Source: Saccopteryx bilineata (Eukaryota > Chordata > Mammalia > Chiroptera > Emballonuridae). From it: a stretch of DNA of 64,000 bases. Position 1 is the first letter of the stretch. Every line of letters starts with the position of its first letter. The stretch spans positions 117,947,033 through 118,011,032 of the forward strand of contig NC_089495.1 of assembly GCF_036850765.1 (NCBI RefSeq), written 5' to 3'. The position numbers were made by a program, and so were the translations under genes. This document shows, one piece after another, positions 22,610 to 34,447 of this stretch. The notes under the pieces were generated by a model. That model made no database searches. It saw only the letters and a list, made by a program, of their open reading frames with translations, and had not been told where the DNA came from.

Positions 22610-24565
22610 TCAATGAATTCATCAAGGTGGAAGGATATAAAATTAATACTCAGAAATCAGAGGCATTTTTATACACTAACAATGAACTGTCAGAAAGAGA
22701 AATTAAGGAAGCAATCCCCTTTACCATTGCAACCAAAAAAATAAAGTACCTAGGAATAAATCTAACCAGGGAGATTAAAGACTTGTACTCGGAAAATTAT
22801 AAAACATTGATACAAGAAATCAGGGAAGATACAAACAAGTGGAAGCATATACCGTGCTCATGGTTAGGAAGAATAAACATCATTAAAATGTCTATATTAC
22901 CCAAAGCAATTTATAAATTCAATGCAATACCGATTAAAATACCAATGACTTACTTCAAAGATATAGAACACATATTCCACAAATTTATATGGAACCAAGA
23001 GAGAACACGAATAGCCTCAGCAATCTTGAAAAGGAAGAATAAAGTGGGAGGTATCACACTTCCAGATATCAAGTTATACTACAAGGCCATTGTACTCAGA
23101 ACAGCCTGGTATTGGCATAAGAATAGGCATATAGATCAATGGAACAGAACAGAGAACCCAGAAAATACCCCACACTTTTATGGATAACTGATATTTGACA
23201 AAGGAGGTAGGAGCATACAATGGAGTAAAGACAGCCTCTTCAACAAATGGTGTTGGGAAAATTGGATAGCTACCTGCAAAAAAATGAAACTAGACCACCA
23301 ACTTACACCATTCACAAAAATAAACTACTCAAAATGGATAAAAGATTTAAATGTAAGCCGTAAAACCATAAGCATCTTAGAAGAAAACATAGGCAGTAAG
23401 CTCTCTGATATCTCTCGCAGCAATATACTATTTGCCGATTTATCTCCACGGGCAGTGAAATAAAAGACAGGATAAACAAATGGGACTATATCAAACTAAA
23501 AAGTTTTTGCACAGCTAAAGACAATAAGAACAGTATAAAAAGACAAACTACACAATGGGAAAACATATTTGACAATACGTCTAATAAGGGGTTAATAACC
23601 AAAATTTATAAAGAACTCGTAAAACTTAATACCAGGAAGACAAACAATCCAATCCAAAAAAGAGGCGAAAGAAATGAATAGACACTACTCCAAAGAGGGC
23701 ATAGAGATGGCCAATAGGCATATGAAAAAATGCTCTACATCACTAATTATTACTGAAATGCAAATTAAAACCACAATGAAATTATCACCTCACACCAGTC
23801 AGAATGGCGCTCATCAACAAAACACAGAATAAGTGCTGACGAGGATGTGGAGAAAAGGGAACCCTCCTGCACTGCTGGTGGGAATGCAGACTGGTGCAGC
23901 CACTGTGGAAAACAGTATGGAGATTCCTCAAGAAATTAAAAATTGAACTGCCTTTTGACCCAGCCATCCCACTTTTAGGAATATATCCCAAGAACACCAT
24001 AGCACTGTATGAAAAGAAGAAATGCACCCCCATGTTTACGGCAGCATTGTTCACAATAGCCAAGATCTGGAAATAGCCCAAGTGTCCGTCAGTGGACGAG
24101 TGGATTAAAAAGCTTTGGTACATATATACTATGGAATACTACTCAGCCATAAGAAATTATGACATCGGATCATTTACAACAACATGGATGGACCTTGATA
24201 ACATTACACTGAGAGAAATAAGTAAATCAGAGAAAACTAAGAACTATATGATTCCATACATAGGTGGGACATAAAAATTAGACTCAGAGACAAAGACAAG
24301 AGTGTGGTGGTTACCGGGTAGGGGGGAGGAGAGGAAGGGAGTTGGGGGAGGGGAGGGGCACAAAGAAAACCAGTTAGAAGGTGACAGAAGACAATTGGAC
24401 TTTGGGTGATGGGAAGGCAGTACAATCAAATGTCAAAATAACCTGGAGATGTTTTCTCTGAACATATGTACTCTGATTTATCAATGTCATCCCGTTAAAA
24501 TTAATTAAAAAAAAAAAAGAAATTACATTAAGATAATTTTCTGGGGCATTAAAAATCAAAGTACA

Positions 24566-24905
24566 GCCTGACCCGGTGGTGGCACAGTGAATAGAGAGTC
24601 GGACTGGGATGCGGAAGGACCCAGGTTTGAGACCCCGAGGTCGCCAGCTTGAGCGCGGGCTCATCTGGCTGAGCAAAGTTCACCAGCTTGGACCCAAGGT
24701 AACCCCAACACAAGGGGTTACTCAGTCTGCTGAAGGCCTGCGGTCAAGGCACATATGAGAAGGCAATCAATGAACAACTAAGGTGTCGCAACGAAAAACT
24801 GATGATTGATGCTTATCTCTCTCTCCATTCCTGTCTCTGTCCCTATCTATCCCTCTCTCTGACTCTCTATGTAAAAAAAGTAAAAAAAAAATAAAAATAA
24901 ATAAA
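24566..24905 (+). mobile_element. Bat SINE, type B, full length
   Basis: gcctgacccggtggtggcac head, 'gacccaggtttgagaccccg', 'caaggcacatatgagaaggc', and a poly-A/T-rich tail. The target duplication aaaaatcaaagtaca lies at 24551-24565 and 24906-24920. Confidence 0.95.
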
Positions 24906-24920
24906 AAAAATCAAAGTACA

Positions 24921-25938
24921 ATTTCAGGAAAAAGGGACCAAGTAAAATATCATGTTTTAAATTGCTGATATAGTTTTATGCTATACAAACATCAATATCA
25001 TGTGGGGAAATGCATCCTTTGTAACTACATAGGTAATAAATCAACCTAAACGTGTGGAAGGGGACAATTTTACAAAAATCATCCTGGGAGTTCACAAGCA
25101 AATTAAAAGCATGGCTCTAAAACCAGTCACTACTATCTCTTTACAACTGCAAACATAAGGTGCACACGGTCTCTGGCCCTAGGAAGCACCATAATTTACT
25201 AAGTTTATTAAACTCTTTGGATGTACTTGGCACTGTTCCAAGAGTCATTTAATTTTTAAATCCTTGGATGTTAACATCTGACGTAGAAAATGTCATAAAT
25301 ACTGAGCAGCTTGCCCAAGGGCAAAGCTAGTAAAATGAGGAGATATTCAAAGAATCAGGGACCACAACTATTTGACAGGAAAGTAGTATAATAAAACGTC
25401 TAGTTCCAAAGCTAAAGTTGTTCCTAAGCTTACAAATGAACAGAGTGAGGAAAGGGTGAATGAAACTTGGGGTGTTTATGGTAGAAAGGAATTTGGCCTA
25501 AGCCTTAATAGGTAGCACTTGAAGGCAGAAAGAAGTCTTAACAAAGGAACTCCATTTAGATAGAAGCATTAAAAAAAACCCAAAAACCTACACTAACATA
25601 ACTGTCTTAAGTCATTAACCAAAACCTGGTCCCAGATACCAGTGGAACATTTTTTTTTAACGTCCTAATAAAAGAAGTATAATGTCTGCTTCAAACTTGT
25701 GTTTCTGTGTGTGTGTTTTAAAATTCAGGAGCAAAAGTAAAATTCTGAACTAATAAGCTGGCAACTTAATTCAATCCCACAACAATGAAAAAATAACCTA
25801 TCTAAAAGGTCAACGTCACAAGTACTCTTTAATAATATGGCATTTATCTCCCTACAGAAAGCAGCAGAAGTTGCTCTAACGCCCTATCTGGATCTTTTCA
25901 AAAAAAAAGAAGGAACTCTAACAAATAGCTTTATGGCC
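24921..25938. other. SPART intron 1, unique sequence
   Basis: No repeat ends recognised. A short (GT)n lies near 25705. Nothing coding is supported. Confidence 0.5.
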
Positions 25939-26310
25939 CAGGAGTCCCCAAACTGCGGCCCCCTGAGGCCATTTATCCGGCCGCTGCTGCACTTCTGGAA
26001 GGGGCACCTCTTTCATTGGTGGTCAGTGAGAGGAGCACATTGACCATCTCATTAGCCAAAAGGAGGCCCATAGTTCCCATTGAAATACTGGTCAGTTTGT
26101 TGATTTAAATTTACTTGTTCTTTATTTTAAATATTGTATTTGTTCCCGTTTCTTTTTGTTGTTGTTTTTTATTTGTTTGTTTTTTACTTTAAAATAAGAT
26201 ATGTGCAGTGTGCATAGGGATTTGTTCATAGTTTTTTTTTATAGTCCGGCCCTCCAACGGTCTGAGGGACAGTAAACTGGCCCCCTGTGTAAAAAGTTTG
26301 GGGACCCCTG
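25939..26310. mobile_element. Non-autonomous hAT-like DNA transposon
   Basis: The left end is caggagtccccaaactgcgg and the right end is gtttggggacccctg, inverted. The interior holds 'cacttctggaaggggcacct' and 'cggccctccaacggtctgag'. It is the reverse orientation of the element at 38835-39158, with which it shares both ends and the interior. Confidence 0.9.
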
Positions 26311-26639
26311 CTATGCAATCCTTTCCTCGGCTCACCACCCCCTTCTGGCTGGTTAGGGAAGCTACACATAGTGACATTTCAGAAAGTGCCACAGGCGAGA
26401 AGCAACGCACTTTAAGAGACAGGTTCCAGTTTCAAACAAGTTTCATATAAATGAGATCGGTAGTTAGAAAAGTAGAGGGAATTTAAAACATCGCTCTTTA
26501 CAATTGGGGCAATTCTTCTATTACGTTTTGCTAATGCGTTCGGAAATTTCAAAGAAAAGTCTAGTTCTTAAATATTTTAAGGCCGCATTTCAGAGGTAAC
26601 AATCTTCCACGCAAACCGATTACATTACAACACAATAAA
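26311..26639. other. Sequence between hAT element and CpG island
   Basis: Intron 1 or 5' flank of SPART. No element recognised. Confidence 0.5.
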
Positions 26640-27940
26640 GCCAACTTCCATGGTTCAGGAGGCAGGGTGAGCCAGCACCGCCAGGTGGCCCGGCCCCCCG
26701 CAGCGCAGGGGCCGCCGCCTCACGACCTGCACGCATTCCAAAGCGCGTTCCAGGACCAGCGCTCCCTACAACTAGAAAGGCATAGGGCCGCTTCCCCGCG
26801 GCGCTAACCCATACCCGGCGGGGACAAACGCACTCGGGAGAGTAACGTGGCGCTGTCCCTTCCCAGTGTCCCTTCTGTGCCCGCCTACCTTTCTGTAAAG
26901 AAAGGGTCCCCACCTTTCACCAAGCAGCGAGCTCTGGGGAGAGGGAATAATCGAGGCGAATTTCGAAGCCAGAACAAGCAGTGGGGGCGGGGCAGCCCGC
27001 TGTGTCAACAGCTCTGCTTGAGGGGACGCGACTCCGCAGATATACACGCAGGGCTGCCCATCCTAGCCACGCGGGGAGGAGGCGGGCACGGCGCGCCGAG
27101 GTTCCATAAATACGAGATGAGGGTTTGCTAAGAGCAACTTTCTCTAACTGCTGTCTCTCCAAACTGCTGCCTTCGCTGCCAGGTTCACAGGTCCACGTCC
27201 ACGCCCCGGACAAAAGCGCTCGGCCTTCCTCCCAGGCGTGGCTGGGACGGAGGCCCCCCTCCGTCGGCCTAGCCAGGCCACGGGCCCCGCGCGCTCACGC
27301 CGCCCCCCCCCCCCCACCGCCCTGTCCCAGGCGGGCGCACAGCGCAGGCACCCCCGGCCACCGCCCACCTGCGCCTTCCGACCTTGGGCGCTTCCGCGCC
27401 GCTGGAGAGCTACCTGCGGGTCCCGAGGCCAAAGCCCGGCTTCCTCGGAGGCAGCGCTGCTGCGAGGCCCTGCCCCACCGGCCCGGGGTTCTCCACCGCC
27501 GCCTGAGCCGGGCGGGCTCACAAAGCATTCCCCGCTGTGGCCTCCCGAGCGCGCACGTCGCGGCAGCCCCGCCCGCTGTGGCCCGCGTCACGGCCCAGGT
27601 CGTAGGGCGATTATCCCGCAGACTGGCAACAGCCGGGCCAGCCTAAGTCCGGTATACCTTGGCCTTGTACGTCGTGAGTGGGAAGCCGTCAGTCCTGGAG
27701 TCACCACCCGAACCGTGGGGGCAGGAAAGCAGCGGGGACGAAAGGCCCAGACAGCCCACGTGAGCCAGCGGCTCAGTGTGGACCCGTCCGTGGCCCCCGC
27801 GCTTGCGCAATCTCTCTGCCGAGCGGAGCAGGGACCGCTGGAGGGACAAGGCGGGTAGTGGGCACTGAACTGGGGCGGCTGGAGGGTACCCTGGGCACAG
27901 GGCACGTGGGGGAACAAAGGCCAAGTACCTCAAGTGTCCT
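26640..27940 (-). promoter_or_regulatory. SPART: CpG island, presumed SPART promoter and non-coding exon 1
   Basis: A 1.3-kb block very rich in G+C and CpG in otherwise AT-rich DNA, upstream of the first coding exon on the minus strand. The human gene likewise begins with a non-coding exon in a CpG island. A GC box gggggcgggg lies at 26983-26992. Candidate first-exon donors on the minus strand are CAGAAAG|GTAGGC (exon end 26889), GCGCAG|GTGGGC (27369) and CCGCAG|GTAGCTC (27414); I cannot choose among them without transcripts. Open frames across the island are GC-rich and unlike any known protein. A C homopolymer of about 14 lies at 27303-27317. Confidence 0.8.
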
Positions 27941-28023
27941 GGAACCTGACCTTTGTGACTCCTGCACCCAAAGAGGACACTTAGTTCCAAGAGCCCACAT
28001 ACACCGGTAGAAGTCTCAGTAAG

Positions 28024-28141
28024 GGTGTGCGTGCGCGTGTGTGCGTGCGTGCGTGTGTGCGTGCGTGTGTGCGTGCGCGCTCGTGCGCGTGTGTGCGTGC
28101 GTGCTCGTGCGCGTGCTCGTGCGAGTGTGTGCGCGCGCGCG
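28024..28141. repeat. Alternating GT/GC tract, potential Z-DNA
   Basis: About 118 bp of nearly perfect alternating purine-pyrimidine DNA made of mixed gtgt, gcgt and gcgc steps, ending in gcgcgcgcgc. It lies just upstream of the CpG-island promoter. Confidence 0.9.
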
Positions 28142-28346
28142 CTAAAAGTCTGCAGCGATAAGGTAAAAACTTAAATTCCTCACTCCTAAGGATAAGTAGC
28201 AGTTATGCTAATACCATTGATGATTAACTGAAGGCTGAAAGGGGGAAATCAGAGTGAACATACTCTTATCTTTCTTTGAAATTAGGAAAATACTATAGGT
28301 GACAGGCCTTATACTCTTGAAATAGACCTGCCTTTACGTATAGCTA

Positions 28347-29296
28347 GTGCTCAACTTACGACCACGATTGGCTCCAACAGACCAGTCATAACACGATTTG
28401 GTCGTAGGTTGAGTAGGCTATATGTACAGTACTGTGAAATGATGTTATAAAAATCTTTAAGTCAGGCCCTGGCCGGTTGGCTCAGCGGTAGAGCGTCGGC
28501 CTGGTGTGTGTGTGTGTGTGGGGGGTTCGATTCTGGCCAGGGCACATAGGAGAAGTGCCCATTTGCTTCTCCACCCCCTCCCCCTCTCCTTCCTCTCTGT
28601 CTCTCTCTTCCCCTCCCGCAGCCAAGGCTCCATTGGAGCAAAGATGGCCAGGGCGCTGGGGATGGCTCCTTGGCCTCTGCCCCAGGCGCTAGAGTGGCTC
28701 TGGTCGCTGCAAAGCGATGCCCCGGAGGGGCAGAGCATCGCCCCCTGGTGGGCAGAACATCGCCCCTGGTGGGCGTGCCGGGTGGATCCCGGTTGGGCGC
28801 ATGCGGGAGTCTGTCTGACTATCTCTCCCCGTTTCCAGCTTCAGAAAAATACAAAAAAAAAAAAAAATCTTTAAGTCATATTTTATCATAATTTTCTTTC
28901 ATTATTTTTATATATCATAATTTTCTTTGTTCATTTTATGCCATTTGTATCATCTCTACACCATTTTGTTTCTTATTTTTACATTCCTCAGGTTTAAGTA
29001 AAACACTGCATTACCAGTACAACTGGTTTAATATTTGCAAAGACAATTTCCTCTTGGTAGACATCGTGGGAAGGGTTTGATGAAAAATATCCAAGACACA
29101 AAACACAAATTGCTATACTGAGTCTGGGATAACAGTTGAAATGGTGCACGCGGAGATGGTAGTGCTGCCGGAAGCTGGTCCTAACTGTCGTATGCCCAGC
29201 TGGGCAACGCTTGCTGTCAGACGCGGAGCAGTCATGGCTAGCGATTGTGGTCATAAAGTCGAATGGTCATAAGTTGCATAGGTCATAAGTTGATCA
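28347..29296. mobile_element. DNA transposon-like element with inverted ends, split by a SINE
   Basis: The left end reads gtgctcaacttacgaccacg. The right end, on the opposite strand, reads gatcaacttatgacc, repeated as sub-terminal caacttatgacc. Both ends carry further copies of the 'acttaygacc' motif and 'cgattgtggtc' in inverted order. A SINE sits at 28465-28862. The interior is AT-rich and non-coding, and the superfamily is not certain. Confidence 0.65.
28465..28862 (+). mobile_element. Bat SINE, type A, full length
   Basis: gccctggccggttggctcag head with an internal (GT)n, 'gggttcgattctggccagggc', a doubled 'catcgcccc(c)tggtgggc' block, and a 'cttcagaaaaatac' tail. The target duplication aaaaatctttaagtca lies at 28449-28464 and 28863-28878. 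Confidence 0.95.
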
Positions 29297-29709
29297 ATAT
29301 TTGTATATGTATGTATGTAATATATGTTCACTGCCTTGAGCATTTAAGACTAGCTATGTGACTTGTTGAACTTAATTCCAAGTGAAGCATTACTCCTCTG
29401 AATCAAAATTAATGATTCGAACTGTTGAATGGCTACTGGGGGAGGCTTTTAAATGTAGAATTAGGGGTCATTTGGGAGTTGCCACAAATCTCACAAAGGT
29501 CATCCCAAAGAGTAAAACCTGTTAGGGAAGTATGCATTAATACAGAAGTTTCAAATGAATTTGCTCTTACACCCCCTAAAAGAATTCTGAAAAATTGTGA
29601 CTGTGTACTGTCTTCCTCATTTTTAGCTTAATCAAACATTTTAATCTGACTTACGTAGTTGCAAGGGATGCAAATTGTTTTATTGTACATTGATTCTTTA
29701 AAATAAAAG
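29297..29709. other. Unique intergenic sequence
   Basis: No element or gene recognised. A 'tatgtatgtatgta' microsatellite lies near 29305. Confidence 0.5.
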
Positions 29710-30036
29710 TTCTGACCAGGTAGTGGTGCAGTCAACAGAGCATCAGCCTGGGAAGCAGAGGACCCAGGTTTGAAACCCTGAGGTTGCTGGCTTGAGCACG
29801 TAAGTGTGGGATCACAGACATGACACCATGGTCGCTGGCTTGAAGCCCAAAGTCGCTGGCTTGAGCAAGGGGTCACTGGCTCGGCTGGAACCCCTGGTCA
29901 AGGCATATATGAAAAAGCAATCAACAAACAATTAAGGTGCTGCAACTATGAGTTGATGCTTCTCATCTCTCTCCTTTCCTGTCTGTCTGTCCCTGTCTGT
30001 TTCTCTCTCTCTCTCTCCCCTCCCCTCAAAAAATGT
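29710..30036 (+). mobile_element. Bat SINE, type B
   Basis: 'ctgaccaggtagtggtgcag' head, 'gcttgagcaaggggtcactgg' blocks, 'caaggcatatatgaaaaagc', a CT-rich tail and poly-A. Confidence 0.9.
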
Positions 30037-30449
30037 CTTTTAAATTTGGGGGTTAAGCAATGAGTCAGATGTGCCTCTGGGGACTATTTACTGAGATGGG
30101 GGACAGTAAAGAAGGATTACACATATGAGGAAAGGGGGAGAAAGGGAACTAACAATTGATTTGTATCTCCCAGGTATCAAGCATTGCCCTAAGTAAGGAC
30201 TGGGTGTACATATTCCCTCACTTCACTCTCAGAACCTCCCTATGGGTATAACTCTGTCTTACAGATCTGTAAAACAGATCTGAAATGAAGTGTGTTGTAC
30301 TACATAGGCAAGTGATCAACTGGTCAAATAAAATTTTTTGCGTAAAATTTTTCTATCCCACCCCCTCCCTCTGCCCTTAAATGAATTTACATCAATATTT
30401 ATATTGGTGTGTTAGAGTAGTCATCACTTTCAACCCAAAGCAGCCCTTA

Positions 30450-30453
<4 letters not shown>

Positions 30454-30491
<38 letters not shown>

Positions 30492-30787
30492 CAGAGACAG
30501 AGAGACGAAGAAGTAGGGACAGACAGAAAGGGAGAGAGATGAGAAGCATCAATTCTTTGTTGCAGTACCTTAGTAGTTCATTGATTGCTTTCTCATATGT
30601 GCCTTGACCGGGGGGCTACAGCAGACCGACTGACCCCTTGCTCAAACCAGCGATCTTGGGTTCAAGCTGGTAAGCCTTGCTCAAACCAGATGAGACCGCA
30701 CTCAAGCCAGCGACCTCGGGGTTTCGAACCTGGGTCCCCTACCTTCTAGTCTGACGCTCTATTAACTGTGCCACCACCTGGTCAGGC
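30454..30787 (-). mobile_element. Bat SINE, type B, minus strand, (GT)n tail
   Basis: (GT)n at 30454-30490, then 'gacagagacagagagacg', 'catatgtgccttgaccgggg', and 'gctctattaactgtgccaccacctggtcaggc' (the reverse of the head). Confidence 0.9.
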
Positions 30788-32099
30788 CCCTCTAGTCTTT
30801 TAAGACATCCACAGACAACCTTTTGAGATGCCATGCAGGCTCTAAAGGTTCCTTGGAAATAACTTGGAGATCTATAATAGATTACTCTGTCCAGAAATAT
30901 CATGGTGTTACCAGAAAGGGGACCTAGCCCTTTGGGTTGGCCTAGGGTCAGCTGGTAGTGTGTGGGTTCTTGACTTCACGCAGGAAAAATTTCACAACAT
31001 GAGTCCAGATGATTTTGAAAGTAAATTTATCAAAGCTGGGGACAGAGAAACAAGGAAGGGCCTAGAATAGAGGAAAACAACAGAAGAGAGCCTAGGTGTG
31101 GCTGCCCCAACTCCTCAGAAATTTTACCAGAAAGAAATGAACCTACACTGGGAAGTCAGAGCAAAGGGAACCTTGGAGACGCGTTCAGGGGGTCAGCCCA
31201 GGATGAACTGCTGCTGCCCATTGCTCTTCTGGTTGCAAGTCTCATGGGGACCCTTTGAGTTTAGGAGATACTCACCTGTGGGGGAGGAACATGGGTAGGG
31301 AAAGGCACCAGGCATGGCCCTGGGATGGAATTTGTGTTGGGTCCTTTGTTTTGAGGGTTTTTAAAGACTGAGAGTTTAGGGAAGGATTTAAATAGAGTAT
31401 TCATCTGCTTTTCGAGGTGTGCCCTTTTAGGATTGTGATCTCTGCTGACCAGTCATTGCAGCTGGTCCTGGGATCACCTACCTGGTTTTGCTGCTTTCTA
31501 GGCCTTGCACTAAAATACAACTGAGGCCTAGATGTGATCTCTAGGGAGGTGAGCTTCTGTATAGGGCTGGAAATTTCTTGGCCAGTTTGTTCAGTTATTT
31601 GTCTCAGTTTCCCCATTCTACTTGCCAAAGAAATCTAGCGTCTTACTATCCTGACTTGATGCGATTGGCTCTAATACCGACATTAGGCACAGACATAGTA
31701 TTATGGAGCTAAAACTCATGGTGTACCAATATTGCATATTAACCTAGTAACATTGTCTATATCGATTTTGTTGTTACTATATAATTGGTTCCAAATTGAA
31801 GCGAATCAAAGTATATGTTTCTATTCCAACCTTCTGAATAATGTATGCTATCTGTATTATCTCAAACTCAAAATGTGTTATACCAAACAGAACTTCAAAG
31901 GGTCAAAAGAATTTGTGAAGGGTAGTATCTGAACTCTCCAACAAAAAAGAAACAAGTTCTTAATCATAGAACAACCCATGAAGTTTTCAGAGACAAGCAC
32001 CACCAGAGGAAATGGACATTCATTTTTTGATTTGCTATAGTGCAAATATTAGGTAGAACCATATGAAAGTGTTACTTAATAGATTATAAAGAGCATAGT
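30788..32099. other. Intergenic sequence, possible old LTR near 30,880-31,400
   Basis: The part from 30880 to 31400 ('cttgacttcacgcaggaaaaatttcacaac', 'aagtaaatttatcaaagctgggg') has the feel of a degraded ERV LTR. I cannot place ends or a target duplication. The rest shows nothing I recognise. Confidence 0.3.
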
Positions 32100-34447
32100 T
32101 CAAACACACAACAACCCAAAATTTATGGGACACAGCAAAAGCAGTCCTGAGAGGGAAATTCATAGCTTTGTCAGCCTACTTAAATAAGCAAGAATAATCT
32201 CAAATAAAAAATCTAACCCTACACTTCAGAGAATGAGAAAACAAACAACAAACAAAGCTAAGAGTAAGTAGAAGGAAGGAAATAATAAAGGTCAGTGTAT
32301 ATTAATGTCACAGAGATTAAGAAAACAATACAAAAAGTCAATGAAACCAAGATCTGGTTCTCTGAAACAATAAACAAAATTGATGAACCTTTAAACAGAC
32401 CCATCAGATAAAGAGAGGACCAAATAAAATCAGAAATGAAGGAAGAGAAGCAATAACTGACATCAGAGAAATAAAAAGGATTGTGAGAAAATACTATGAA
32501 GAACTATATTCCAACAAATTGGACAACCTAGGCAAAATGCATAAATTCCTAGATACACACAATCTCCCAAAACTGAATCTGAAAGAACCAGAAAACCAGA
32601 ATAGACTGATTATAACTAATGAAATTGAAGCAGTAATTAAAAAATCCCCAGCAAACAAAAGTCCTGGACCAGGTGGCCATACAGTCAAATTTTACCAAAT
32701 ATTCAAAGAGGAATTAGTACTTATCCTTCTCAAACTATTTTAAAAAATAATTCAAGAGGAGGGAAAACTTCCAAGTTCATTTTATGAGACCAGCATTATC
32801 CTAATTCCAAAACCAGAAAAAGACACTATAAAGAAAGAAAACTATAGGCCAATATCTCTTATGAACATAGATGCTAAATTTCTCAACAAAATATTAGCAA
32901 ACTGGATCAAGCAATACATTAAACAGATCATACACCATGACCAAGTAGGATTTATTCCAGTGATGCAAGATTGGTATAATATCTGCAAACAATAAATATG
33001 ATTCATCACATAAATAATATGAAGGATAAAAATCATATGATTATATCAATAGATGCAGAAAAATCATTAGATAAAATACAGTACTCATTTAGGTTAAACA
33101 TATTCAGTAAAGTGGGAACACAGGGATCATATCTCAACATAGTAAAAGCCATATGTGACAGACCTCTAGCCAACAGCATACTCAATGGACGGAAAGTAAA
33201 AGTGTCTCCCCTATCAGGAACAAGAGGGATGTCTGCTATCACCACTCTTATTCAACATAGTACTGGAAGTCCTAGCCACAGAAATCTGACAAGAAGAAGA
33301 AATAAAAAGCATCCAAATTGGAGAGGAGGAAGTAAAACTCTCGTTATTTGCAGATGACATGATATTATATTAATACATAGAAAACCCTAAAGACTCCACC
33401 CAAAACTTACTAAATCTAATCAATGAAGTAGCAAGATAAAATATTAATATGCAGAAATTGGTGGCATTTCTATACACCAATAAGAAACTATTGCAGAGAG
33501 AAAGTAAGGAAACAATCTCATTTACTATTGAACAACAACAGAAAAAATAAGGTACCTAGGAATAAATTTAACCAACGAGGTAAAAGACCTATGCTCTGAA
33601 AACTATAGGACATTGATGAAAGAAATTGAGAACAATACAAATAAGTAGGAGCATATACTGTGTTTGTGGATTAGAAGAATTAAGATCATTAAAATGTCCA
33701 CCTTACCCAAAACAACTTATAGATTCAAATTAAAATTCCTATTAAATACCAAAGCCATATATCACAGATCTAGAACAAATATTCCAAAAATTTATATGGA
33801 ACCAAAAAAAGAACCCAAATAGCCTCAGCAATCTTGAGAAAGAACAAGGTATACTACCATGCCATTGCAATCAAAACAGTCTGATACTGGCATAAGAGCA
33901 GTCATAATAATCAATAGAACAGAACAAAGAGCCTAGAAATAAACCAAATTTTTATGGCCAATTGATATTTGACTAAGGAGGCAAGAATATATATAATGGG
34001 TAAAGACAGTCTCTTCAATAAATGATGTTGAAAAAATTGGACAAGTACAAGCAAAAAAATGAAACTAAACTACCAACTTATACCATATACAAGAATAAAC
34101 TCAAATTGGATAAAAGACTTAAATTTAAATTGCAAAACCATAAAAACCCTAGAAGAAAACAGAGGCAGCAAAATCTCAGACATCACTCATAGCAACATTT
34201 TTGCTGATATACATATTCAGGCAAGAGAAACAAAGAAAAAATAAACAAATGACTATATCAAACTAAAAAGCTTTTGTACAGGAAAAAAAAAAACACTCAA
34301 AAAAAATCCCAATCAACACAATGTAAAAACAATCCATTAAATGGGAGAATATATTCGCCAATATATCTGATAAAGGGTTAATATCCAAAATAGAACTTAT
34401 AAATCTGAACAACAGGAAGACAATCCAATTTAAAACCTGGGCAAAGG

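Larger units (their letters stand above)
19183..24274 (+). pseudogene. L1 ORF2 (copy A), split by two LTRs and several lesions
   Basis: ORF2p is an endonuclease-reverse transcriptase. The ATG at 19183 opens [22 protein letters not shown] soon follows, where the sister copy reads TGG. The endonuclease [11 protein letters not shown] motif is visible. A frameshift lies near 20440. Solo LTRs interrupt at 20533 and 21806. The RT motif [11 protein letters not shown] is intact just before the second LTR. The C-terminal zinc-knuckle region and the 3' end ([13 protein letters not shown]) are present but frameshifted. It is not functional. Confidence 0.92.
18078..24515 (+). mobile_element. 5'-truncated L1 with two nested solo LTRs (SPART intron 1)
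   Basis: It is bracketed by an 18-bp target duplication aaagaaattacattaaga (18060-18077 and 24516-24533). It starts in the 5' UTR at a point matching about 46744 of the other L1, then runs through ORF1, ORF2 and a 3' UTR with a poly-A tail. It aligns closely to the L1 at 44967-51922. Relative to that copy it carries insertions at 20533-20984 and 21806-22609, both LTR-like. It lies antisense to SPART in intron 1. Confidence 0.95.

Noticed and set aside
27125..28010. Several open frames of 90-206 codons in the CpG island
   Set aside because: They occur in all frames of a GC-rich promoter, with Pro/Arg/Ala-rich low-complexity translations and no recognised domain.
28465..28540. tRNA gene
   Set aside because: The A- and B-box-like sequences belong to SINE heads, which do not fold into a complete cloverleaf and are followed by SINE bodies.
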